Of a stretch of DNA of 64,000 nucleotides, positions 46,608 through 54,418 are shown in pieces (position 1 is the first letter of the stretch; the number at the start of each line of letters is the position of its first letter). A model generated the notes under the pieces. That model was not told where the DNA came from. It made no database searches and worked only from the letters and a program-made list of their open reading frames with translations. Source of the DNA: a bacterium (GTDB lineage: Bacteria; Vulcanimicrobiota; Xenobia; Xenobiales; JADMJV01). Where the stretch lies: assembly GCA_018266105.1 (NCBI GenBank), contig JAFEBA010000063.1:1-64000 (forward strand). The letters run 5' to 3'. A program made the position numbers and the translations under genes.

Positions 46608-47479
46608 CAGAAGCCAGTCTCCGCAATCTTCTTCAGGTCGCCGTCGACAAGATGGCTGTAACGGGTGGTTACCTGCGGATTTTGGTGGCCAAGCCAGCGC
46701 TGAATGGCATAAAGGCTATTCCCAGCGCGAGCCATACGAGTTGCGCAATCGTGACGGAAGCCGTGAAAAGAGAAGCCTTTCATGCCCAGAGCGCGCAACG
46801 CGGGGCGCAGGACCGAGGCCTTCCAGGTGTTCATACTAGTTTGCCGGCTCTTACAGGCTTCGCTGCAAGTGGGGTTGATAAGGTAGGGACTCCCTGCGGT
46901 GCTGGATAGCATTCTTTCCAGGACCTCCCTGCAGCGCCGCGTGATGGGTGTTCTGCGAACTTTTCCGTTCTTGGTCTTGCGAACGGTTATGAAGCCAACC
47001 TCCAGATCGACATCGCAGCGTTCAAGCGACCAAAGTTCAGCCCCGCGAATCCCCGTCTCCCTGGCCAGCTCACAAATGTCCCAATCCTCTGGGAGCAGGC
47101 GTTGCCTGAGCCTTTCTGCGTCTGCCGCTGAGAGTGTGAGAACTCGGCTGTTATCAACCCTTGTTCGCGCCGTCTCCTCAGGGAGGTAAACCTTGACGCC
47201 AGCGCTACGGGCCGCTGCGTAAAGGCGCTTTAGGGTGGAGAGACAGGCATAGATGGTGCTCTCGGCCTTGCCATCCTTGCGCATCTCGGCAATGAGGGTA
47301 TTGATGTCCCCGGCGGTTAATGACTTTAGCTGGCGGCTACCCCAACGCTCCGCAATCTGTTTACACCAAGTGCGCCATCCGTGGTGCCGCAGCGGCGCCG
47401 CCATCGGCTTGTATATCTCAATCGCCTCCAGCACCGTCAGCGACGCGCGCTCCTCCGCCCTGCCTTCTAAGCCTTCCAT
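46607..47479 (-). CDS. Tyrosine recombinase 1 of the element
   Basis: 290 residues with a SAM-like N-terminal core-binding domain and a catalytic domain carrying R145 (ETGIRGAELWSL), K170, H239xxR242 (FHGFRHDCATRM), H265 (WLGHQNPQVTTRY) and the nucleophile Y274. All six active-site positions are present. AAGGAGG precedes the ATG, behind a TATGAT -10 and an operator-like palindrome. It is not next to an att site, unlike the third recombinase. Confidence 0.92.
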   Translation of the reverse strand: MEGLEGRAEERASLTVLEAIEIYKPMAAPLRHHGWRTWCKQIAERWGSRQLKSLTAGDINTLIAEMRKDGKAESTIYACLSTLKRLYAAARSAGVKVYLPEETARTRVDNSRVLTLSAADAERLRQRLLPEDWDICELARETGIRGAELWSLERCDVDLEVGFITVRKTKNGKVRRTPITRRCREVLERMLSSTAGSPYLINPTCSEACKSRQTSMNTWKASVLRPALRALGMKGFSFHGFRHDCATRMARAGNSLYAIQRWLGHQNPQVTTRYSHLVDGDLKKIAETGF

Positions 47480-47512
47480 TCGTGCTCTGCCTCCTTCTTT
47501 ATGAACGAAAGC

Positions 47513-47539
47513 ATCATAATTCTAAGAACGGTAACGTTC
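47513..47539 (-). promoter_or_regulatory. Promoter/operator of recombinase 1
   Basis: On the minus strand TATGAT (47518-47513) is a good -10, and the palindrome GAACG-TTAC-CGTTC at 47539-47526 sits where the -35 would be, which suggests a repressor-controlled promoter. No consensus -35 is seen. Confidence 0.45.
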
Positions 47540-48179
47540 CTAGCCACGTCGAGAGCGCCAAAGCCTTGTGCTGTATAGCGTCGCCAGCAACGCAGCAACG
47601 AAAACCCAACTAGCAAGGGTGCCGCTTCGCTTGGGCGACGCTGTTCGAACGGGTGACGATTTCAAGACAGAATCGAGGCTCTTTAAGATTTCCCAACAAT
47701 TACAGAGACCCATAACCGTGCCCTCTACGCCTTTCCCGTTTCGAATGCAAGCCCCCGTCTAGCGTCGCTGGCGGCACAGCACGGCTGCCAATTCTTGGGA
47801 ACTGGGTTCGTCCAGATTTTGGCCGTAGGGCCTAGCGGGCGTCGCTACATTGAAAGGTGGCGGTAGGGGGGCCCTGAGGCCACACGCGCGACCGGCGGCG
47901 GAGAGAGGGCCTGACCCCAAGTCGATTGTAGAGGGAGGGGAGGCCCCGGTTTAGGACGGTCGGGTGGGGCCTATCCCGAGCCCGCTTCGACACAGCCGCC
48001 CTAGTACCGTACACGCCTTCCCACTCCCCCACCGCTCCCAGGCGCCGCGCTGCGCTTGGCCTCACAGACTTTTTTGCTAGCGGTTCCCTGGCGGGGGTGT
48101 TAGGCGCGGCGCCAACACAGCAGACGACGCTGGCCACTCAGGGCCTTAAAGAACGCCTTCGAGAAACGGGTGAAGCTGG
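47540..48179. other. Non-coding stretch of the element
   Basis: About 640 bases with no frame of protein-like composition on either strand; the short frames present are Arg/Pro-rich antisense noise. GC-rich with purine runs (gagggaggggaggccccgg). It lies between two recombinase modules and could hold an origin, packaging signal or RNA; nothing identifiable is seen. Confidence 0.5.
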
Positions 48180-48551
48180 CTACAGCCCGGACTGGGGTGC
48201 TATTGGCTCCAGGACGCCGAACGCCGCCCCGTAGCGGGCCAAGACAGGAGACAAGAGTGGGGCCAGTTCCGCCCACGCCGCACGCGGCACAGCGATGAAG
48301 ACCGTTTCCGCAATGCTGGCCGGACTCTGCGTGGGCTCGCATTGCTGGCGCCGCTCGCGCTGTTCGCGCAGAGTTGCTGGGGCGAGGCCAAGCTTCTCAG
48401 CGATGCGCTTCAAAGTCGCTGGTTGCGGCAAGCTCCCACGCTGCCAGCGGTAGAAAACGTTTGTGCTAACTTTCAGCTCTCGTAGGGCTGCCGTTAGGCT
48501 TAGGTCGCGCTCCTCGGCCCAGGTTTCTATTGCGGCAGTCAGCTTGGACAC
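48180..48551 (-). CDS. HTH regulator paired with recombinase (module 2)
   Basis: 123 residues: HTH (TAALRELKVSTNVFYRWQRGSL then LKRIAEKLGLAP) and a C-terminal alpha/beta segment (ETVFIAVPRAAWAELAPLLSP). It is paralogous in HTH and layout to the protein at 46113-46607. It is read divergently from recombinase 2 across a 131-base region with two inverted repeats, a typical repressor-operator layout. Confidence 0.75.
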   Translation of the reverse strand: MSKLTAAIETWAEERDLSLTAALRELKVSTNVFYRWQRGSLPQPATLKRIAEKLGLAPATLREQRERRQQCEPTQSPASIAETVFIAVPRAAWAELAPLLSPVLARYGAAFGVLEPIAPQSGL

Positions 48552-48610
48552 TGGACAATCTTAACGCCACTGCGCCGTTCTGAGAAGTCTTTGGCGGGGC
48601 AGGCATGACT

Positions 48611-48661
48611 TTGTACACCTTGTACATTTCCCTGACTAGCGATAAGGTTCCATTATCGCTA
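48611..48661. promoter_or_regulatory. Operator region between HTH regulator and recombinase 2
   Basis: Two TTGTACA copies (48611-48617 and 48620-48626), each holding the palindrome TGTACA, nine bases apart, followed by a perfect 9-bp inverted repeat TAGCGATAA (48637-48645) / TTATCGCTA (48653-48661). A weak promoter, TTGTAC-17-TAAGGT, would overlap them. The HTH regulator next door is the natural candidate for binding. Confidence 0.6.
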
Positions 48662-48682
48662 CCTAGAAACGAGGTTCTGAAA

Positions 48683-49645
48683 ATGCTCCTGGCCACCCAG
48701 CAAACCACCGAAAGCACCCTCGCGGCCCTCGCCAGCAGGGTAGAATTCTATGTCAACTCCGCAGCCTCTGACGCAACGAAACGCGCATACGCCAGTGATA
48801 TGCGCCAGTTTCAGGAATGGTGCACGGGCAAGGTAGTTTTTGACTCGCTGCCCAGCACGCCCGGCGCTGTGGCCTGCTACGTGGCCGACCTGGCTGAAAC
48901 CAAGAAGGTGTCCAGTATAGAGCGCGCTCTAGTGGCCATTCGCAAGGCGCACGAAGTAGCAGGCCACGCAGACCCAACCGACGCCCGCGTTGTGCGTGAA
49001 GCGATGAAAGGCATTCGCCGCCGAAAAACGGTAGCACAGAAAAAAGCTGCGCCGCTGCTGGCATCACCCCTGAAAACAATAGTGGCGACCTTGGACCTTG
49101 ACCGTTTGAAAGACCTGCGGGACCGCGCGCTGCTGTGCCTAGGCTTCACGACCGGGATGCGCCGCTCTGAGTTGGTGGCGCTCGATTGCGAGGACATCCG
49201 GCCCAACGAACGCGGTGCAAGCATCACGATCCGGCGCAGTAAAACCGACCAGGAAGGCGCTGGGCGCGAGGTAGCGGTTTGCTATGGAGGCAATGGGGCC
49301 TGTCCGGTCAAAGCAGTCAGTGAATGGCTGGCGGCGGCTGGCATCGCTAGCGGCCCTGTCTTTGTGGAAGTGAACCGCCACGGCAAAGCCAGCGTCGGGA
49401 AGCGCCTGACGGCCCAGGTTGTGCGCACCGTCGTAAAGTCGAGAGCCGAAGCGGCCGGAATCGTGGGCTTCGAGAACCTGTCCGGCCACTCACTCCGGGC
49501 GGGACTGGCGACGCAGGCGGCGCTAAACGGCGCCCAGGAACGCGATATCGCCAAGCAGACGGGCCACAAAAGTGAGAAAATCCTCAGGGGCTACATCCGC
49601 CAGGCCGACCTGTGGCAGAACAACGTAACGGAGGGACTGCTGTGA
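48683..49645 (+). CDS. Tyrosine recombinase 2 of the element
   Basis: 320 residues with core-binding domain (ATKRAYASDMRQFQEWC) and catalytic domain: R160 (TTGMRRSELVAL), K187 (RRSKTDQEG), H269xxR272 (GHSLRAGLATQA), H295 (QTGHKSEKILRGY) and Y304. It belongs to a different branch than recombinases 1 and 3. ATG 48683 follows GAGG; the frame from 48605 would run through the operator. The stop overlaps the next gene. Confidence 0.9.
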   Translation: MLLATQQTTESTLAALASRVEFYVNSAASDATKRAYASDMRQFQEWCTGKVVFDSLPSTPGAVACYVADLAETKKVSSIERALVAIRKAHEVAGHADPTDARVVREAMKGIRRRKTVAQKKAAPLLASPLKTIVATLDLDRLKDLRDRALLCLGFTTGMRRSELVALDCEDIRPNERGASITIRRSKTDQEGAGREVAVCYGGNGACPVKAVSEWLAAAGIASGPVFVEVNRHGKASVGKRLTAQVVRTVVKSRAEAAGIVGFENLSGHSLRAGLATQAALNGAQERDIAKQTGHKSEKILRGYIRQADLWQNNVTEGLL

Positions 49646-49842
49646 AGTATCACGTTCGAAACCTCCTCTCGACTCCAGCGCCCCCTGCGGCAAGTTACCC
49701 CAGCCTAGAGGCTGCGCAAGAGGCTGTGGAAAGTTGGATTGAACGACATGTCTACGGCGGAGAATCGCTAACTATCCTAGCTGGCACGCACATCGTTGAT
49801 GACAAAGGCGCTGTGTTATGGCAAGCGAGGGGCCTTAGCTAG
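49642..49842 (+). CDS. Small hypothetical protein coupled to recombinase 2
   Basis: 66 residues (MKYHVRNLLSTPAPPAASYP then SLEAAQEAVESWIERHVYGG). GTG start overlaps the recombinase stop (GTGA) with GGAGGG ahead of it, a strong sign that it is translated. No motif; a small mixed alpha/beta fold is likely. Confidence 0.6.
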   Translation: MKYHVRNLLSTPAPPAASYPSLEAAQEAVESWIERHVYGGESLTILAGTHIVDDKGAVLWQARGLS

Positions 49843-50078
49843 GTGTCGGTCTGCTCTGGTGGCTCTTCAGACCCCGAATCGCTGGCCAGGCCTGAAAAGA
49901 ACTTCGCGCCGCAATACAGCAACCCTAGCACCGCTATCTCTGGGGCATAGTAGCCGGGGCCGTGGCTTAACGGGTTGTCCCACAGGCCGTGCCACCAGGA
50001 CCATACAGAGAACACAGCCATCGCTAACCAGCAAAGCCCTGATGCCAGCAACGCCAGCAATTTCCCGAAAGCCTTCAT
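49839..50078 (-). CDS. Small membrane protein of the element
   Basis: 79 residues with two hydrophobic segments (LLALLASGLCWLAMAVFSVW and APEIAVLGLLYCGAKFF) and an acidic tail. A GGGGGTG Shine-Dalgarno precedes the ATG. Overlaps the end of the plus-strand small gene by four bases. A holin-like or surface-exclusion role is only a guess. Confidence 0.5.
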   Translation of the reverse strand: MKAFGKLLALLASGLCWLAMAVFSVWSWWHGLWDNPLSHGPGYYAPEIAVLGLLYCGAKFFSGLASDSGSEEPPEQTDT

Positions 50079-50740
50079 CGTCTTGTCACCCCCTACTCGC
50101 TAGGACCCATCTTACAGCCAATAACGCTAGCAAGGCTAGCGTCACAGGATCAGCAAACGCTGGGAGGTAGGCCGTGATGCGGCTGCAATTCGGCTGCTGT
50201 GAAGGCCTCAGACGGCGCAATCGGACCCCTCGCCCTGGCCCTCTATTTTTATGGTTTCCGCGCCTGGTGGTCGCTGCGGCTTCCCGGTTCGTCGCCACTC
50301 GGTCGATCCAAAATCGAGTAATGCGCACCGGCAGGAGGCGCTACAGCGTTGACCGCCGCCCCTGCTTCGCAGCGCTCATTTCATAGTTCTACGCGCCCAA
50401 TTCGTCTAGTCGAGTGAGGCACCAGCTTCGCAAGGGTGTGCTATCTGGGTGTGGGGGTGCAACGGCAACGCGAGCTGTACACGCAGCGCTGGCGGCGAAG
50501 GCAGTCCTGGCAAGGCTTTGCCTGGGTGCTGGGTAAAGAGTCGTTCTGGCAGTCTCGAGGGGTCGCCGTAGACTTGAATGGTCCCTGTCGTCTTGGGCCG
50601 GTAGTGCGTGCGTCGTTTCGTTCCCCTTGAAGCCGTAACGGAGGATACAATTTCGTTCTTGACCGTATCGCTAGTATCGCGTGGCGTTACGTCCCTAAAT
50701 GACTCGTAGCCCTAAGTAGTATTTATAGCGAATGAGTCAT
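50079..50740. other. Gene-poor stretch of the element
   Basis: About 660 bases without a convincing gene. A minus-strand frame at 50086-50328 ends in a hydrophobic helix (TLALLALLAVRWVLA) but has an Arg-rich start region and no clear start. A perfect hairpin ACGCTAGC-AAG-GCTAGCGT lies at 50124-50142. Near 50666 TATCGCTA and TATCGC repeat the half-site of the 48637-48661 operator. Confidence 0.45.
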
Positions 50741-50745
50741 TTAGG
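50694..50745. repeat. 12-bp perfect inverted repeat at the helicase 3' end
   Basis: CCTAAATGACTC (50694-50705) and GAGTCATTTAGG (50734-50745) are exact inverses around a 28-base AT-rich spacer and overlap the helicase stop codon. Low GC and no T-tract make a simple terminator less likely than a protein-binding or replication-related site. Confidence 0.6.
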
Positions 50746-52771
50746 ATTTTCGAACTTGTCTTCGCTTGACGCTAAGGCCCCCACGAGCCGCTTCGTTACT
50801 AATGCGAGTTAGTAGCCCTGTTTGAGTATGCTTTTCCACTTGCCGTTTACTTAGCCCCGTTTCGTTCTGTAATGCACGCACGTTCAGCACGTCGCCCCTT
50901 CGAACGATAGCAACACCAGCATTGAACAGCATCGCCTCATTCCTGGCATCTCGGCCAGTAGCCAGCTCAGCCGCAGCGTCAACAAGCCGGTCGGGCAAGA
51001 TGCCGGGCAGCGAGTGGGAACCAAGAACTATGATTTCCAAGTCGCGGGTAACGCCAGCCTCACAGCAGAACGGGCGTGAACGTCCAAACGCCTGATAGAC
51101 CTCCCCCACCGTTACAGCTTCCCACAGCGCCTGCAGCCTGGGATCCTCCCACACAGTAACGCGAGCGACAAAGGTATTGCCAGCCTTGTCCCGCAGCGTG
51201 ACAGCTTCTTGCCGTGTGCCCAGCTTGAGCCGTTCCGCATCGCCAAAAACGGCCTGCGCTTCTTCCAGGAATGTGGCGGGGTGCGGCTGCTGGTTGCCGG
51301 CGATAACACACAGCTTCACTCCGTTCATCGTGTTGCTGCCAGCCTGGTTCCCATAGTAAGCCGTTCGCAGGCCCGGGAAGCAGCGCCGAAGATACCGGCA
51401 ACACTTATTGAAGCCAACAAAGCCCCAGTCAGCAGGCGTTTCCTCAGGGTGCTCTCGCTGGCGGCGCTCAAATCGCTCTGCTGCTGCTAGAGCAGTCGTC
51501 TTCCAGTTTTTGCGGGAGAAGAGGGGGCGCCGCACGCCTTTCGCCGAATCACGGGCGCCGGTCGGCACCTGTGTTACGTGCACGCCCGGGGATAGAGGCA
51601 CGCGCGCAGAGAACTCCTCGATGCTGTCAACGGGGATGCCGAATAGGTGGGACAGAATTCGCTTCGTCTGGTGGCCAGCGTTCAAGACGATAATGCGCTT
51701 CTTCGCGAACGGCTTGCCATCGGCGTCTCTGCCCACAAGCAATTTTTCCAGACCCCGTTTACGCCACAGGGTGACGCCTTGAGCCGTCACGACCACCATG
51801 GGGTTGCCGAACTGGTCCGTGTGCTCCATCTCTTTTGCCAACCGCGAAAAGACGCGAGCAATGAGGCGATGCTGCGCCCCGCGTTGTGGCAATTGTCTCG
51901 AGAGCGATACGCGCTTCGCCGCGACAAGAGCCGCGCCCAGCTCTGCCAGGCCGCCCAGCGCCGCCTGCAGCTCCTTCTGTAGGGCGTAGCCGCTCAGACT
52001 GGGCCGGTCGTGCTCGTGTCTGGGCTTTGGAAGCTTTTCCCGAATCCCTAGCAACGCTTGTAGTGCTCGCGCCTTTTCTTTGCTTCCTGCCTTTTTTGAC
52101 TTCGCCAACTTCAGCTCTGCCTCGACCTGGGCCCAGCTCAGGTGAAAAGGTCGGACGCTTGCGCGCGCTAAACATCCATCGTCAACGATAATCGTGTCGA
52201 GGGTATCCAGAACGGGCTTCACCAGGTGGTTCATTGCGTAGAGGTGCAGCGAAGCGTTGCTGGCGTCGCTGTCCTGCTTCCAATACGGACAACCTTGGCG
52301 GAGCATAGGACAATCGCCACAGGCCCGTTCCTGGGTTTGCCCGTTCTGGACATCCAGGACCATAGCCAGCTTGCGCTGCTGCGGAGCAATACACAGCCTC
52401 TCAGCGCCTTTGTGCCGGGCGAGCGGCGACGCAAGCGTTCCAAATTGCTCGATTTGCTCGTAACGGGGAACGAAAAACCCAACCTTGCCAACAAGCTGAC
52501 GCCCCACCGGAGTCGACGCGAGCCTTGTAGCTGCTTCTAGGGCGAGCCGCGTTTTGCCGCCACCCATCTCCACACTGCAAACATAGAGCCCATTCGGCCC
52601 GGTCAGCTTGTTGGCGAGCCATTCCTGAAGCGCAGGCTTCGCCGTCCTGAAGTCGGCATAGCTACCAACAGAAGGAGTCACGTCCGGCCGACCCGGTAGA
52701 CAGGGCGGCGCCCGACCTGAACGGCCACTAAGGGCCAACCCAAGAAGCGGGCGCCGCCGCAAAGCTGGCAT
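50741..52771 (-). CDS. XPD/DinG-like helicase with putative Fe-S cluster and winged-helix C-terminus
   Basis: 676 residues. Walker A MGGGKT at about 69-74; four Cys at 127, 151, 154 and 161 (LCIAP, CGDCPMLRQGCPYW) lie between Walker A and Walker B, as in the XPD/DinG Fe-S domain, and are followed by LYAMNHLVKP as in that family. Walker B reads IIVDDGC (197-200) instead of DEAH. A GSNTMNGVKLCVIAG segment and motif VI-like YQAFGRSRP (Q560, R564) follow, and the end has an HTH (LQNETGLSKRQVEKHTQTGLL). ATP hydrolysis may be altered. The N-terminal 30 residues are Arg-rich and the start may be further in. Likely replication or DNA remodelling of the element. Confidence 0.7.
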   Translation of the reverse strand: MPALRRRPLLGLALSGRSGRAPPCLPGRPDVTPSVGSYADFRTAKPALQEWLANKLTGPNGLYVCSVEMGGGKTRLALEAATRLASTPVGRQLVGKVGFFVPRYEQIEQFGTLASPLARHKGAERLCIAPQQRKLAMVLDVQNGQTQERACGDCPMLRQGCPYWKQDSDASNASLHLYAMNHLVKPVLDTLDTIIVDDGCLARASVRPFHLSWAQVEAELKLAKSKKAGSKEKARALQALLGIREKLPKPRHEHDRPSLSGYALQKELQAALGGLAELGAALVAAKRVSLSRQLPQRGAQHRLIARVFSRLAKEMEHTDQFGNPMVVVTAQGVTLWRKRGLEKLLVGRDADGKPFAKKRIIVLNAGHQTKRILSHLFGIPVDSIEEFSARVPLSPGVHVTQVPTGARDSAKGVRRPLFSRKNWKTTALAAAERFERRQREHPEETPADWGFVGFNKCCRYLRRCFPGLRTAYYGNQAGSNTMNGVKLCVIAGNQQPHPATFLEEAQAVFGDAERLKLGTRQEAVTLRDKAGNTFVARVTVWEDPRLQALWEAVTVGEVYQAFGRSRPFCCEAGVTRDLEIIVLGSHSLPGILPDRLVDAAAELATGRDARNEAMLFNAGVAIVRRGDVLNVRALQNETGLSKRQVEKHTQTGLLTRISNEAARGGLSVKRRQVRKS

Positions 52772-52777
52772 CGCAGG

Positions 52778-53257
52778 TTAGAGAGCATTGGGCCCAACGG
52801 GATCGAGAGTGATACGGGTGAGGCGCTCGCCAATCAGCTTTACACACGGCCCCAGCTGGTCCGCTGCCAGTTCGTCGACGAAGCGTGCGATGTCCGCCCG
52901 GGCGACCTTGCGAGAATCAATCCATCGCAGCCACCGCGCCCAGTCCTTAAGAAACTGTTCCTCCCGTTCTGGAGGCAGAAAGCCGCTGGCCCTAAGCCGC
53001 TCCAGAAGCAAAGCAGGGTGACGAGTGACGCCGGTCTCTGCTGGAGAAATGGTGGACTGCTTCGAACCCGTTGCAGCCGCGAATTCGCGTTGCGTCATTC
53101 CAAGCTCCGCCCGCAAAGCCCGTAACGGGTTCTTGGGAGGCTTCCTTGGCGGCATAGCGGCCACCGCTTTCCGTTGGATGTCCGTATTCGCGGTATGGCG
53201 GCGAATGCGCTCGACGCGGTTCGGTACCCGGGGATTGCCCGGTCGCGCGCCCGCCAT
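52778..53257 (-). CDS. XRE-family helix-turn-helix protein
   Basis: 159 residues with an HTH at about 44-93 (LRALRAELGMTQREFAAATGSKQSTIS) and a helical C-terminal half (RADIARFVDELAADQLGPC). The ATG at 53257 overlaps the preceding stop (TAATG) after GGAGGG. It lies seven bases before the helicase start and is probably co-transcribed with it; the likely role is repressor or replication regulator. Confidence 0.75.
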   Translation of the reverse strand: MAGARPGNPRVPNRVERIRRHTANTDIQRKAVAAMPPRKPPKNPLRALRAELGMTQREFAAATGSKQSTISPAETGVTRHPALLLERLRASGFLPPEREEQFLKDWARWLRWIDSRKVARADIARFVDELAADQLGPCVKLIGERLTRITLDPVGPNAL

Positions 53258-53505
53258 TACAGCGCCCTCCACTGGGTAGCCTCGTAGCTGCGACGGTAAG
53301 CCTCAACGATGGGGACGAGAGCGGCACCGGTGACGCTGGCCAAGCGCCGCAGCGCAGGAAGCGCGAGCGCCGGCTCTAGCTGGCTTCGCTCTAGCTGTTT
53401 GAAGTAGTTGGGATAGACCTTTAGCCTGAAAACGGCAAAGGCCCAGGAGTTCAGGCGGCCGCGTGCGGCGCGGAAGGGATTGAGACTGTGTGTGTTGCGT
53501 TGCAT
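53257..53505 (-). CDS. Small XRE-like HTH protein
   Basis: 82 residues; the segment FAVFRLKVYPNYFKQLERSQLEPALALPALRRLA, in pieces, matches the second half of a Cro/CI HTH. AGGAGA precedes the ATG at 53505. First gene of the operon leading to the helicase. It is divergent from the candidate small RNA. Confidence 0.55.
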   Translation of the reverse strand: MQRNTHSLNPFRAARGRLNSWAFAVFRLKVYPNYFKQLERSQLEPALALPALRRLASVTGAALVPIVEAYRRSYEATQWRAL

Positions 53506-53549
53506 TGCTTCTCCTGACGGTCGAAGCGTCATCGAATTTGCATTCCGGG

Positions 53550-53579
53550 TTGTCGAAGCAGCGCAGCAGGTAGTAAAAT
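53550..53579 (+). promoter_or_regulatory. Candidate promoter of the small RNA
   Basis: TTGTCG (53550-53555), an 18-base spacer and TAAAAT (53574-53579) on the plus strand, reading away from the small HTH gene. Start of transcription would fall near 53586. Confidence 0.45.
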
Positions 53580-53585
53580 CTTGCT

Positions 53586-53685
53586 TGTCGCTGCTTCATC
53601 ACAAAGCCGGCCAGCCTAGCCGATGAAGTTTCAGGACCTGAAGTAAAGAAGCCCGAGGGATTGCGCCTCTCGGGCTTCTTCCTTG
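53586..53685 (+). ncRNA. Candidate structured small RNA of the element
   Basis: Between a promoter-like site and a strong terminator lies a 100-base stretch with no gene but three consecutive hairpins: CTTCATC (53594-53600) / GATGAAG (53622-53628), TTCAG-GAC-CTGAA (53630-53642), and the terminator. Only a seven-codon frame (ATG at 53624) is present. The layout is that of a regulatory RNA; no known family is recognised. Confidence 0.4.
53647..53679 (+). terminator. Strong hairpin terminator, possibly bidirectional
   Basis: AGAAGCCCGAG (53647-53657) pairs perfectly with CTCGGGCTTCT (53669-53679), with an 11-base loop, A-rich sequence before and a ttccttg tail after. It would end the small RNA and may also stop minus-strand transcription from the excisionase-like genes. 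Confidence 0.75.
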
Positions 53686-53761
53686 TCTGCGATACTGGAG
53701 GCGCGTGCGTCTCGGTTTTAGGTCGTTCAGACCGTTACTTACGTCTTGCACCGCAGCATCT

Positions 53762-54010
53762 TTACCAGTTCGAATGGCACGATGGTCGGGTGGTGTGCCG
53801 TTCCAAATAGGCGTTTAAAGCCGAGCGGCGGAACTTCAACGGGCCACCGGGAGCGGACTGAACGAACTCGATTTGCCGCGTTCTGGCCAGGGTTGCCAAC
53901 GTTTTCACGTGCATCCCGCCAAGATACCTAGCAGCCTCGGCCGTGGAGAGCGCAGGGTCTTCGCTGGAGTTGCGAGACTGGGCCGACGCCTTACCGGTTG
54001 ATTTGCGCAT
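53762..54010 (-). CDS. Excisionase-like HTH protein 2
   Basis: 82 residues: ALSTAEAARYLGGMHVKTLATLARTRQI then GGPLKFRRSALNAYLE, the HTH_17/MerR-like pattern of excisionases and phage AlpA regulators (helix-turn-helix, then a wing with RF.R..L..YL). It overlaps the similar upstream gene by 20 bases. Probably helps direct excision or regulate the recombinase at the right end. Confidence 0.75.
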   Translation of the reverse strand: MRKSTGKASAQSRNSSEDPALSTAEAARYLGGMHVKTLATLARTRQIEFVQSAPGGPLKFRRSALNAYLERHTTRPSCHSNW

Positions 54011-54230
54011 TGGTCACCTCTCCAGCATTGCTGGCAGCGCGTTTGCGGCCCGCCTCGCTCCCACCGCTCTTCACCCAGCCGATTAAGGCGTCGCGATTGA
54101 AACGCACACGACTCCCTAGCCTCACCACCACGCCGCGCGGCATCGCTGAAGCTAGTGCATAGACCTGCGGCAGCGACAAATGCAGAATTTGCCGTGCCTC
54201 CTTTGCACCTATCAAAGTCAGTCTAGACAA
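53991..54230 (-). CDS. Excisionase-like HTH protein 1
   Basis: 79 residues: LIGAKEARQILHLSLPQVYALASAMPRGVVVRLGSRVRFNRDAL in segments fits the HTH_17 family (AlpA/Xis type), ending with a basic tail. TTG start with GAGAGG upstream. It is divergent from recombinase 3 with 188 bases between them, the usual int-xis arrangement. Confidence 0.78.
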   Translation of the reverse strand: MSRLTLIGAKEARQILHLSLPQVYALASAMPRGVVVRLGSRVRFNRDALIGWVKSGGSEAGRKRAASNAGEVTNAQINR

Positions 54231-54418
54231 ATTTCGTCCTCTCCGCCCTGTCCGGGCTGTTCCGTTCTGTGGGGCGCAGTATGGGGCAACCTCGCCAAAG
54301 ACGCAAGACGGAACGCAAATCCTAGCCGAATCCTGATTCGTCGCATGATTTAGCTATAGAACGTGGAAGCTGGGAGGACTCAATATGCTGAAAGAACGGT
54401 GAAAGGGGACGGAGCGAG

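Noticed and set aside
47832..48137. Minus-strand 101-residue frame in the element's non-coding stretch
   Set aside because: Arg/Pro/Ser-rich composition without secondary-structure pattern, motif or ribosome-binding site.
50086..50328. Minus-strand 80-residue frame with a C-terminal hydrophobic helix
   Set aside because: The N-terminal part is Arg-rich noise and no start with a ribosome-binding site is found close to the helix; left as unsupported.
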